64,000 bases of DNA, taken from Desulfosarcina widdelii. Its GTDB lineage: Bacteria; Desulfobacterota; Desulfobacteria; Desulfobacterales; Desulfosarcinaceae. The DNA lies in NCBI RefSeq assembly GCF_009688965.1, contig NZ_AP021875.1:496001-560000 (forward strand), given 5' to 3'. The notes under the pieces were generated by a model that had not been told where the DNA came from, did not search any database, and worked only from the letters and a program-made list of their open reading frames with translations. Of this stretch, positions 56,326 through 64,000 are shown one piece after another. The first letter of the stretch is position 1, and every line of letters begins with the position of its first letter. A program made the translations under genes and the position numbers.

Positions 56326-57224
56326 ATGACCAAGGAAACAACGGAACTTCTGGAAATGAAGGTGAAGGAACTGGAAGCTGAGATAGAGAAAATCAATACA
56401 GCTTTAGACGTTTTGCTGGAACGTAGAAATAAGGAAAAAGCGGATATCTACAAAATGATATCCGGTGAAATCCAAAAAAATGTACTTCCTTTCCTATACC
56501 GGATGACAACCGAACCACTGAGTTCAGCTTCCCAAACCGTTATTTGGACCGCCCCGTAAAAGGTTATGGCACCATTCCCGAGGGAGAATATACGGTCCTG
56601 ACCGTGATGGACACCGGCCCGGGAATGAACCGGGAAACGCTCGATCGGATTTTCGAACCGTTTTATACAAAAAAGGTTATGGGCCGCAGCGGCACCGGCC
56701 TTGGCCTGACCTTGGTATGGAATGTCATCCAGGACCACGGCGCCTATATCAACATAATCAGCAATGACCAGGGTACATGCTTTGAAATCTATTGCCATAC
56801 CACCCGTGAGATGCCTGCAGACAAGGCAAATTCACTACAAATTAACAGCCTTTATGGGCAAGGCGAACGCGTCCTTGTTGTGGACGATGTCAGAAGCCAG
56901 CGGGAAATCGCCTGTCAAATTTTGGAGAAATTGGGTTATTCACCTGATTGCGTATCGTCCGGAGAAGCGGCAGTGGAATATGTCAGAAAACATGGCGGCG
57001 TCGATCTGCTGCTTCTCGATATGATCATGGACCCGGGAATAAACGGCCGAGAAACCTATGACCGGATAAAAGAAATTTATCCGGATCAAAAAGCGATCAT
57101 TTTGAGCGGCTTTGCCGAAACCGATGAGGTCAAAAAGGCTCTCGAAGCAGGCACCGCTAAATATATAAAAAAGCCCGCTGCTATGAAAGAGTTGGGGCAA
57201 GCCATAAAGGAGGTGTTGCGTTGA
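56326..57224 (+). pseudogene. Chimeric remnant: coiled-coil regulator start joined to a histidine kinase-receiver end
   Basis: The first 60 codons ('LLEMKVKELEAEIEKINTAL', 'LLERRNKEKADI') are the coiled-coil typical of LuxR/PAS regulators in Desulfobacterota. After a frame change near 56500, the sequence continues as the 3' end of a hybrid kinase: 'YLDRPVKGYGTIPEGEYTVL', ATPase motifs 'DTGPGMNRETLDRIFEPFYTKK' and 'GTGLGLTLVW', then a receiver domain ('LVVDDVRSQREIA', phospho-Asp in 'LLLLDMIMDPG', 'KKPAAMKEL'). A deletion fusing two genes out of frame explains this. The kinase H-box is absent. The receiver part alone could still be translated. Confidence 0.7.
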
Positions 57225-57522
57225 ACGAATTGATAGGCCTTTAGACCATTTTGAGATGTATCCTGATCCGCGATAAACTGCTTTTATTCGATTCGGATAT
57301 CGTCCTTTCCTTTGCGATGGGTCTTTCTGTCAAGTCGAGTGGCAAAAATTATCGGAATCTCAAAATTGACCGCTATCGATTTCAACAGTGAGGTAAATTC
57401 CACCGGAATCTAACCGAGATCGTTCCTCTTATCAGGATTTTTTCTTGATTTTTATTCTGGTATGCCAATGATAGGAAGAGTCCATGCACCTATTTTTTTT
57501 ACCTCAGGAAAGGAATCCATTG
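57225..57522. other. Short intergenic region
   Basis: About 300 bp without a recognisable gene or strong hairpin before the AbrB-like gene. Confidence 0.35.
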
Positions 57523-57855
57523 ATGCCAGCGAAAAAAAAAGTTGACTGTGCCAAACTGATTAAAATGGTCAAGAGCGGAACACCCCAGTCCGAAATTATG
57601 AAAGCGTTTAAATTCAACACAGCGATCCAGTTTAAGACCCACTATCTCAGCGCATTGATAGAAACCGGTACTATTCCGGAAGTCAAGACAGGTCATGCCA
57701 TTTCGAAATCAACACCTGCAAAAGAATCCGTCGTCAACAAACGTGGTAGCTTGATCATTTCAAAGGAGTTAGTCGAAGAGATGGGGTTTGCTGAAGGAAC
57801 TACCTTTACTGTCAGAAAGACCAAGGCGGGCATATCGCTTAAAAAAATTGCCTGA
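57523..57855 (+). CDS. AbrB/SpoVT-like small DNA-binding protein
   Basis: This 110-residue protein has an N-terminal helical region ('CAKLIKMVKSGTPQSEIMKAF') and a C-terminal swapped-hairpin AbrB-like domain ('KRGSLIISKELVEEMGFAEGTTFTVRKTKAGISLKKI'). The start at 57523 has AGGAAAGGAA upstream; the frame is open 39 bp further but without support. It is probably a transcription regulator or antitoxin-like protein, with no toxin gene adjacent. Confidence 0.65.
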   Translation: MPAKKKVDCAKLIKMVKSGTPQSEIMKAFKFNTAIQFKTHYLSALIETGTIPEVKTGHAISKSTPAKESVVNKRGSLIISKELVEEMGFAEGTTFTVRKTKAGISLKKIA

Positions 57856-58030
57856 TTATTCCGTTTGATATTTGATTCGATGACATCGAAAAAGACGGAC
57901 CGCCATCTGTCTGCTTTTTTGATAAAAAATAGTGTTGATTCAGTATATTCAACTTGTCGTTCCTGCTATCGTTATGGTAAAAAATACACAATGCGGGAAG
58001 GACCAATTGGCATCTTTAATCATTCCCGCT

Positions 58031-58103
58031 GGGGATCGGGCGGACCTCCTTACCAAATTGCAACAAGCTACCCTAAACTCCCACGCCCGATCCCCTTTAT
58101 TTT
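58031..58103. terminator. Long-loop 12-bp hairpin followed by a T-rich tract
   Basis: GGGGATCGGGCG (58031-58042) pairs exactly with CGCCCGATCCCC (58084-58095), followed by TTTATTTT. The 41-nt loop is long for a simple terminator. It may terminate transcription before the IHF gene or be a leader structure of it. Confidence 0.55.
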
Positions 58104-58132
58104 AATATCCGCATAACCGGAGTCCGATATTT

Positions 58133-58417
58133 ATGACGCTGACCAAGCAATCAATCGTAGAACAAGTCCAGGAGAAAGTGGGATTTCCTAAAACCCGATC
58201 GATCGAAGTTGTCGAAACGCTGATAGAGATTGTCAAATCTTCTCTTGGTTCCGGTGACGATATATTGATCTCCGGGTTCGGAAAATTTTGCGTCAAGGAT
58301 AAAAAGGCACGTAAGGGGAGAAATCCGGCTACGGGTGAAGATGTCATCCTGCCGGCAAGGCGTGTGGTGACGTTCAAGTGTTCGGGTCGGTTGAAGCAAA
58401 AGGTGAACGTGAAATGA
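58133..58417 (+). CDS. Integration host factor alpha-like nucleoid protein
   Basis: This 94-residue HU/IHF-family protein has the N-terminal helices ('TKQSIVEQVQEKVGFPKTRSIEVVETLIEIVK'), the beta-ribbon signature 'ISGFGKFCVKDKKARKGRNPATGE' and a Pro-containing arm tip ('PARRVVTFKCSGRLKQKV'), closest to IHF alpha. It bends DNA. Its stop overlaps the PilZ gene start (ATGA), so the two are translationally coupled. Confidence 0.88.
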   Translation: MTLTKQSIVEQVQEKVGFPKTRSIEVVETLIEIVKSSLGSGDDILISGFGKFCVKDKKARKGRNPATGEDVILPARRVVTFKCSGRLKQKVNVK

Positions 58418-58740
58418 TCCCCAAACCGAATCGGCATCAACATTCACGCCGCACTTCGTTCATCATCGCAAAATACTCGGTCAAGGAAGGAACTTTCCGG
58501 GATGTCATTAAGAACATCGGTGCGGGTGGATTGTTTATAGGGACATCGAGAAAGATTGCCGAAGGACAAACCATTTCGCTCGAATTTCCGCTGTTCCAAT
58601 TTGACAAGATAATTCAGGTATCCGGGAAAGTGGTACGCCATGAACATAACGGATTTGCGGTTGACTTCGATGAGCCTATCGATGATTTAATCAGCGGGAA
58701 GGGGCAGTTCCCGGAGATTGTCCATGAGGCTGATCGGTAA
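58414..58740 (+). CDS. PilZ-domain cyclic-di-GMP-binding protein
   Basis: This 108-residue protein is essentially one PilZ domain. An Arg-rich start ('HQHSRRTSF') supplies the RxxxR-type c-di-GMP motif and 'VIKNIGAGGLFI' is the [D/N]xSxxG box with Gly replacing Ser. 'QTISLEFPL' and 'SGKVVRHEHNGFAVDFDE' complete the barrel. It overlaps the IHF gene by 4 bp. It probably relays c-di-GMP, for which an HD-GYP enzyme is encoded at 1.0-2.3 kb. Confidence 0.82.
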   Translation: MIPKPNRHQHSRRTSFIIAKYSVKEGTFRDVIKNIGAGGLFIGTSRKIAEGQTISLEFPLFQFDKIIQVSGKVVRHEHNGFAVDFDEPIDDLISGKGQFPEIVHEADR

Positions 58741-58959
58741 AATTATTTACAATGCCACAGGGACCAAACATGTACGGCAGGTTCGTTGGTTTTTACTCCT
58801 GAAGGCATTGGTCGACCACTTTCCAGAAGCCACGGAAAACTTTAAGGTAAAATCAACGAATTTATCGACATAACATCCTCAATAGGTTTATTCTATCCGG
58901 GATCTACACAATGATCGGCCCGTTTTTCAATTTGACCCACAATCAGGAGTGCAGAACGT

Positions 58960-59235
58960 ATGAACAAGCTTGAGCTGATCCAGGCACTAAGAGACGCCAC
59001 CTACCTGTCTAAAACACAAGCCGCCACCGTTGTGGACATCTTTTTCAATGGGATGGCCGATACGCTAGCCAAAGGGGACCGTGTTGAAATCAGGGGATTG
59101 TGCTCGTTCTCTGTCAAGGAATACGATGGATATACCGGGCGCAATCCGAAAACGGGTGAAAAGGTCAAAATCAAACCAAAGAAACTGCCCTTTTTTAAAG
59201 CGGGGAAGGAGTTGAAGGAGCGGGTGGATCGTTAA
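58960..59235 (+). CDS. HU/IHF beta-type DNA-binding protein
   Basis: This 91-residue HU-family protein has '[20 protein letters not shown]', the ribbon motif '[20 protein letters not shown]', '[28 protein letters not shown]', the pattern often annotated as IHF beta. TCAGGAGTG precedes the start. It lies about 220 bp after the PilZ gene and 125 bp before a hybrid kinase. Two nucleoid-protein genes within 1.1 kb may encode the two subunits of an IHF-like heterodimer. Confidence 0.88.
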   Translation: MNKLELIQALRDATYLSKTQAATVVDIFFNGMADTLAKGDRVEIRGLCSFSVKEYDGYTGRNPKTGEKVKIKPKKLPFFKAGKELKERVDR

Positions 59236-59360
59236 GATAGAAATCAACTCGTTTGCGATCAAGAAGGCATCGTCGAATAATGTTCTTGGCAGACAATGAA
59301 GCCAAGATCGCCCCCATCGAAAGCAGGCATTTAACACTATAAAACTAAAGTATCCGCTTA

Positions 59361-61325
59361 ATGGCCAGATCCTTAGAAATCCTGATCGTCGATGACGAAC
59401 CTCGGATGTGTACTAGTCTGGAGGCACTGCTTCAAAGCAAGAACTATCAGGTCTCTTCGGTGAACTGTGGCAAAGACGCCCTGGTTTCTTTAAAAACAAC
59501 ACGATTCGCCCTGGTCCTTCTGGACGTTCATTTGCCGGATATGCCGGGGCACGAAATCCTGAGCCACATCAAGATTCAAAGACCTGATACTCCGGTCATT
59601 TTCATTACCGGGGATACCGATCTCGATTCGGCCCTGTCGGCGTTGCAAAACGGCGCTTATGATTATATCCGTAAACCCTTCGAACCCGATAAACTCATCA
59701 AGACTGTTGAGAATGCGCTGGCTCAAGGGGCACTGCTCAGAGAAAAAGAGACCATCGACAAACAGCTGAAACTGTCTGAAGAAAGATATCGCTACCTGGT
59801 CCAGAACATCCCCGACATCATCTACACCTTGGACGCCGATGGGAATTTCACCTTCCTGAGCGAGGCCGTGGAACACCTGCTGGAAACGAAAGTCGACGAT
59901 CTGATCGGTAAGCACTATTCTACGATTGTGTCCGAGGCGGATCGAGAGAAAGCCAATTGGTTCTTCAACGAAAGAAGATCGGGTAAACGCATCTCTTCGG
60001 GGCTTGAATTACGCCTGAAGGTTGCCGGAAAAACGCCGAGCACATCGCAGAAAGACCGGTTCGTGACTGTTGAACTCAAATCCGTGGGGATCTACGAAGC
60101 GGTCCCACCCGATGGCAAGAAACAGCTCGTCGGCACCCACGGGGTTATCCGCGACATCCACGAAAGGAAGCAACTGCAGACCCAGCTTCACAGTGCCCAG
60201 CGCATGGAAGCCCTCGGCACACTCGCAGGGGGTATCGCCCACGACTTTAACAATCTGCTGATGGGTATCCAGGGCCGTTCCGCACTGATGGCCATGGATC
60301 TGGACGACGACCATCCCCATGGGGAACATCTGAGCGCCATTGACGACTATATCCGCAGCGCCAAGGAGTTGACCAACCAGTTGCTGGGCTTTGCCCGGGG
60401 CGGCAAGTACGAGGTCAAACCGATCGACATCAACGAATTGGTTCATTCGACGGCAACCATGTTTGGCCGGACAAGAAAAGAAATCAGCATTCACATAAAA
60501 ACTCATGACGAAGCTATCGTATTGGAAGCGGACCATCGACAGATCGAGCAGGTGTTGATCAATCTGTTCATGAACGCCTGGCAGGCGATGCCCGATGGCG
60601 GAGAGCTGTATCTGGGAACCGAAATCGCCATACCGAATGATGAATTTTGCATGGCGTATAAAATGGAACCGGGAAGCTATGCCCGTGTGTCTGTCACCGA
60701 TACCGGTATCGGTATGGATACGAAGATCCAGGCGCGGATTTTTGACCCGTTTTTTACGACCAAAGAAAAAAACCGGGGGACTGGTCTTGGGTTGGCTTCA
60801 GTCTACGGAATTATCAAGAATCACGGAGGGGTAATCACTGTCTCCAGCGAAAAAGGTCAAGGCTCAACATTTAATATCTACCTGCCGGTGTCTGAAAAAT
60901 CAGCGGATCGGGATATTCCGTTAAATGGAGAAATCGCAAAGGGGTCTGAAACGATACTACTGGTTGACGATGAAGACATGATTTTAGACGTCGGCCAGGC
61001 CATGCTGCAAAAACTGGGCTATCGTGTCATTGTGGCTAACAGTGGCAATGAAGCTGTTGAAATCGTTCAACGGATGGGCACAAAGATAAATCTGGTACTC
61101 TTGGATATGGTTATGCCAGTCATGGGGGGTGGCGAGGTGTATGATCGTATCCAGCAGATTTGTCCGCAGATGCGGGTAATCCTTTCCAGTGGGTATACCA
61201 TCGATGGTCAGGCACAACTGATCATGCAGCGTGGCTGCAACGGCTTTATTCAAAAACCGTTTAATTTGTCGGAGCTATCTCAAAAAATCCGTCAACAATT
61301 AAATGGTCGCGAAGGATCGGGATAA
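59361..61325 (+). CDS. REC-PAS-histidine kinase-REC hybrid sensor protein
   Basis: This 654-residue soluble protein has an N-terminal receiver ('ILIVDDEPRMCTSL', phospho-Asp in 'LVLLDVHLPDMPG'), a PAS domain ('YLVQNIPDIIYTLDADGNF', about residues 145-265), a HisKA H-box 'GTLAGGIAHDFNNLLMGIQG', an HATPase domain ('DTGIGMDTKIQARIFDPFFTTK', 'GTGLGLASVYGI') and a C-terminal receiver ('ILLVDDEDMILDVG', 'LVLLDMVMPVMGG'). It has no transmembrane helix. This layout is common in Desulfobacterota phosphorelays; the partner is not encoded adjacently. All key residues are present. Confidence 0.92.
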   Translation: MARSLEILIVDDEPRMCTSLEALLQSKNYQVSSVNCGKDALVSLKTTRFALVLLDVHLPDMPGHEILSHIKIQRPDTPVIFITGDTDLDSALSALQNGAYDYIRKPFEPDKLIKTVENALAQGALLREKETIDKQLKLSEERYRYLVQNIPDIIYTLDADGNFTFLSEAVEHLLETKVDDLIGKHYSTIVSEADREKANWFFNERRSGKRISSGLELRLKVAGKTPSTSQKDRFVTVELKSVGIYEAVPPDGKKQLVGTHGVIRDIHERKQLQTQLHSAQRMEALGTLAGGIAHDFNNLLMGIQGRSALMAMDLDDDHPHGEHLSAIDDYIRSAKELTNQLLGFARGGKYEVKPIDINELVHSTATMFGRTRKEISIHIKTHDEAIVLEADHRQIEQVLINLFMNAWQAMPDGGELYLGTEIAIPNDEFCMAYKMEPGSYARVSVTDTGIGMDTKIQARIFDPFFTTKEKNRGTGLGLASVYGIIKNHGGVITVSSEKGQGSTFNIYLPVSEKSADRDIPLNGEIAKGSETILLVDDEDMILDVGQAMLQKLGYRVIVANSGNEAVEIVQRMGTKINLVLLDMVMPVMGGGEVYDRIQQICPQMRVILSSGYTIDGQAQLIMQRGCNGFIQKPFNLSELSQKIRQQLNGREGSG

Positions 61326-61737
61326 TTCCAGGCGTCATCGCGATCTATTGACGGTTTTTTCCCAAAGTCTTTTCAGCGTTTTTCGAAGCCATTGACGGAG
61401 CTTATCCACGATCTCCTAAACCATCTGCGTTTTACAATCAGTTAACTTTATCGACACTCGACGCGATATGACGTCGGAAACAAGTGTTGAAATAGTCTGT
61501 ATTTTAAAACGGATCTAACAAGATGCCATCAAGGTATGCACCTTGCAGTCGAAAACAAAAGGATGGTTAACCCTTGTCCATCCATTCGATAGATAGACCG
61601 ATATCGTGCCAATTTCGGATTCGTACGAGGTAGCCGCCAATGCTTGCTCCTCGATTTTAATGCCGATGCTTCGTGTTCGGTAAGAATAGCGCCCCGGTAA
61701 ATTGGCCCTTCAATGAGGCATTGATCAAACCGATCAC
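61326..61737. other. Intergenic region before the glycosyltransferase
   Basis: About 410 bp without a supported gene or clear terminator. Confidence 0.35.
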
Positions 61738-63099
61738 ATGAGATGCGCCATGCGAGAAATCACACGCAACTTCGGATTGGTGACTACATTCCGCATCCTG
61801 GTCGATCAGGATCGCCGACACCTGGCGGCCATGTTGAACCAACATGCCAGAATGAACCCACCCGTTTTGATCGTCCCGCTGTTGGCCAGCGAGTATACCC
61901 TGCCGGAAAACCAGCCGGTTTTTAATAACATTTTATCACACCTGTCCCGAGCAGAATATCTGGATCACATTATTTTTGGTCTGGATCAGGCCTGCGCATC
62001 CGAGATGCAACTGCTCAGGGACCTGATCGCAAGGCATCGCATCAACAAGGCCATAATCCAGTGGAATGACGGCCCGGTGTTCGGCAATATTTACCGGATG
62101 CTCAGCGACGCGGGCATGGTGCCTGCAGAGTCGGGCAAGGGTAAAAATATTTTCCTGGGAATCGGCATCGCCCTGGCGTTGCAGGCCAAGGCGGTCGGGA
62201 TTCTGGATGCGGATATCCGCTCTTTCGATTGTATCCAGCTGGATCGCCTCCTGTACCCGGTGGTGGTGCACAATTATGATTTTTCTAAAGCCTTTTACAC
62301 CCGCATTTCCAACCGACGGCTGTACGGACGCGTCAAGCGGCTCCTCATGGACCCGCTCCTGCTTGCGCTCAAGACGAAATTTATCGAGTCCAAGGACAAA
62401 AAAATGTTGGGTTTGATCGATTTTCTTTTGCAATTCGATTACCAGCTCTCCGGTGAAGTGGCGTTCCGCTCGGATCTGTTGAAAAAAATGCGTTTTGCCA
62501 CCAACTGGGGCGCGGAGATCTTCACCTTGATCGAAGTTTACCGCAAAGCGTCGAGCGCCGCCCAGGTCGATTTTTCCATCGAACCATTCGATCACAAACA
62601 TCAGACCGTCTCCGAAGACGACCTGTCCAAGGGCCTCACGCGCATGGCAGTCGATATCGTCACGACGTTGATGAATGCCCTGGTGCAGGGTGAAGGGCTC
62701 GATCTGAGCGAGGCTTTCTTCAGGGATCTGCTGACCATCTACATGGGGGTTACCGACAAGTTGACCAAGATGTACTCGGATGAATCCATGTTCAACGATC
62801 TCGATTATGATTGGGACGATGAGGAATACCTGGCACGGAATGTATTTGGCGCCTGCATCCTGCACGCCGGTGATATTCTGACGGCCCAGACAACCGATAC
62901 CGACCGGCTGTTGCGCCTGGCGAACAGCTACCCCCAGTTTAAGCCATGTCTGGAGGCCGGGTTGGCCAAGGCGATTCTATCCGTCGAATTGGAGCTAAAG
63001 AGAAGCGTTTTCGAAACACCCCATACAGCTTCATGGGAACGCGTGTGTCACAAGATGCCAGAAATCAATGATGTCCTCATTGAGGCGATCCGGGTTTAA
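61738..63099 (+). CDS. GT81/GpgS-like nucleotide-sugar glycosyltransferase
   Basis: This 453-residue protein contains 'SGKGKNIFLGIGIALALQAK' followed by the metal/sugar-nucleotide motif 'ILDADIRSF' (a DxD-like Asp-Ala-Asp), and 'LSGEVAFRSDLLKKMRFATNWG', 'AEIFTLIEVYRK', which is the acceptor region of glucosyl- or mannosyl-3-phosphoglycerate synthases. Such enzymes make the compatible-solute precursors glucosylglycerate or mannosylglycerate. The N-terminal 75 residues and C-terminal 120 residues have no clear match. An alternative start is Met5 (61750). The RBS is weak for either. Confidence 0.7.
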   Translation: MRCAMREITRNFGLVTTFRILVDQDRRHLAAMLNQHARMNPPVLIVPLLASEYTLPENQPVFNNILSHLSRAEYLDHIIFGLDQACASEMQLLRDLIARHRINKAIIQWNDGPVFGNIYRMLSDAGMVPAESGKGKNIFLGIGIALALQAKAVGILDADIRSFDCIQLDRLLYPVVVHNYDFSKAFYTRISNRRLYGRVKRLLMDPLLLALKTKFIESKDKKMLGLIDFLLQFDYQLSGEVAFRSDLLKKMRFATNWGAEIFTLIEVYRKASSAAQVDFSIEPFDHKHQTVSEDDLSKGLTRMAVDIVTTLMNALVQGEGLDLSEAFFRDLLTIYMGVTDKLTKMYSDESMFNDLDYDWDDEEYLARNVFGACILHAGDILTAQTTDTDRLLRLANSYPQFKPCLEAGLAKAILSVELELKRSVFETPHTASWERVCHKMPEINDVLIEAIRV

Positions 63100-63159
63100 T
63101 ATCCGCCCCTTTCAGCTGTATTCTCTTCTGGTGTGCCACGAGCACACTTTAAATAGAAT

Positions 63160-63715
63160 GTGTGTAACTGTAAAGAAGATGAGGCAGGCACCTCGGAGCA
63201 GGTTTCAAACCTCCTTAAGCTGCGCTGGTGAAAAGCCAGGGGGGGTGAGTATTAAAGAAAAGGTCCCGTTTGATGGGATCAGGTGTGAATCAAGGAGATG
63301 AGCGCAAGCGAACCATTGCTGAGGTGTCGTAAAAATATGGATGGCGTCAAAACTGGGGTGATAGATGCCAGGGTAAGTATAGATGGCAACTGTTTACTGT
63401 CTATGCGTCGTCCGGCATAAAGATGGCATGAACTGGATTCGGGCTTTTGTACGGGAACGCAGAAACCTGTCGTCCCGATGGCAAGGGAGAAACGCAAGTG
63501 GTTGCTCCATGAGCGTGAGAGTATAGATGCAGGGCACAAGGGCGGAACGACCCGTAGTAGTGATGAAGTCTGTGTAATACAGATGGAGCGAAGGGGTTGT
63601 ACTGTCTGCTTTAGTGGTGTGGCCAACCGGAGATGGAAGAAGTTGGTGACTAAGACAAAGTTGTTTTGTATTTCCAATCATATGGTGCGGCAGGGGCGAT
63701 GGGCAGTCGATTGAG
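63160..63715 (+). mobile_element. Truncated group II intron (5' domain I region and start of its ORF)
   Basis: The sequence is typical group II intron RNA: 'GAGCGCAAGCGAACC', 'GTCGTCCGGCATAAAGATGG', 'GGAACGCAGAAACCTGTCGT', 'GTAGTAGTGATGAAG', 'GGAGCGAAGGGG', then the start of an RT ORF ('TKTKLFCISNHMV') that breaks off after about 20 codons. Everything downstream (RT core, domains V-VI) is missing. A GTGTGC-CACGA-GCACAC hairpin (63131-63147) precedes it. It is not closely related to the intact intron at 17.4 kb. Boundaries are approximate. Confidence 0.75.
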
Positions 63716-63716
63716 A

Positions 63717-64000
63717 TCAAATGCCGCGGTCGCATATGTACCGTTCATCGTCATATAAGCACTTGGCTTTGAACCGCTGGTATTCTTCCGGGGAAAGCCA
63801 TTGTTTTCGCAATTCGTCGATTCCGGGAAGAATCCTGGACAATTCGTACTTGAACTCAGAAAGAAGCTTGCCAAGCGATACGTGGATAATCATTTCTTTG
63901 GCGAGCAGTTCCCGTTGACTATAGCGATTATTTTCGGTGATGTCATGGATCGCCACCAACTGCTCGTAAATATCCTTCAGACTGCCGGCTGCATCGGTCA
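63717..64000 (-). CDS. C-terminal part of an unknown protein (continues beyond window)
   Basis: The minus-strand frame is open to the window edge and ends at 63717, giving 93 visible codons. It is helical and charged ('NNRYSQRELLAKEMIIHVSLGK' region, then 'LSPEEYQRFKAKCLYDDERY'). I recognise no family. The gene converges on the truncated group II intron, whose insertion may be at its 3' side. Confidence 0.55.
   Translation of the reverse strand, partial: TDAAGSLKDIYEQLVAIHDITENNRYSQRELLAKEMIIHVSLGKLLSEFKYELSRILPGIDELRKQWLSPEEYQRFKAKCLYDDERYICDRGI

Noticed and set aside
57523..57855. AbrB-like protein as antitoxin of a toxin-antitoxin pair
   Set aside because: No toxin-sized frame with a recognisable PIN, MazF or similar motif lies next to it.

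Overview
The window looks like a piece of chromosome from an anaerobic Desulfobacterota (sulfate-reducer-like) bacterium. This is inferred from the gene families: a fused acyl-CoA mutase of the IcmF type, a broken DUF3786 gene, a broken methylenetetrahydrofolate-reductase-like gene, several IHF/HU proteins and large hybrid sensor kinases. No rRNA or tRNA was recognised, so the assignment is not firm. Most of the window is moderately GC-rich, but about 28.1-49.9 kb is strikingly AT-rich.

Layout. 1-2.3 kb: the 3' part of a divergent GT5 (glycogen-synthase-like) gene and an HD-GYP signalling protein. 2.4-8.3 kb: a complete RND tripartite efflux operon. 8.4-15.8 kb: a divergent CecR-like TetR repressor and a five-gene ABC exporter operon resembling E. 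coli ybhGFSR plus its own outer-membrane channel. 16.3-26.3 kb: an accessory island with a group II intron, a tyrosine recombinase, small DUF2958/DUF4314/ArdC genes, an intact IS1595-family element (8-bp target duplication) and an IS3-family element (3-bp duplication) whose two ORFs are both dead. 26.6-28.1 kb: pseudogenes.

28.1-49.9 kb is a self-contained AT-rich catabolic island. It encodes an acyl-CoA ligase, a TRAP transporter, two crotonases, an HpaB/4-hydroxybutyryl-CoA-dehydratase-family flavoprotein lacking the three Cys ligands of the Fe-S dehydratase, a thiolase, a 3-hydroxyacyl-CoA dehydrogenase, a two-part MaoC-type hydratase, a quinone-oxidoreductase-like MDR and a secreted double-cyclase protein. 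A sigma-54 activator (CBS-CBS-PAS-PAS-AAA+-HTH) lies inside. Upstream of both the first gene (acyl-CoA ligase) and the last (cyclase) is a cluster of GATGC half-sites spaced about one helical turn apart, followed by a good -24/-12 promoter. I infer one regulon: periplasmic processing of an unknown acid or lactone, TRAP uptake, CoA activation and beta-oxidation to acetyl-CoA. Decayed IS1595-type copies lie inside the island.

49.9-64 kb returns to GC-rich sequence: an acyl-CoA dehydrogenase gene with two in-frame stops, icmF, a TetR regulator, a chimeric kinase pseudogene, an AbrB-like protein, an IHF-PilZ pair, a second HU/IHF protein, a REC-PAS-HK-REC hybrid kinase, a GT81-like glycosyltransferase, a truncated group II intron and the end of an unknown gene. 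Several genes in 24.9-51 kb are broken by single in-frame stop codons rather than by frameshifts, which is a recurrent oddity.
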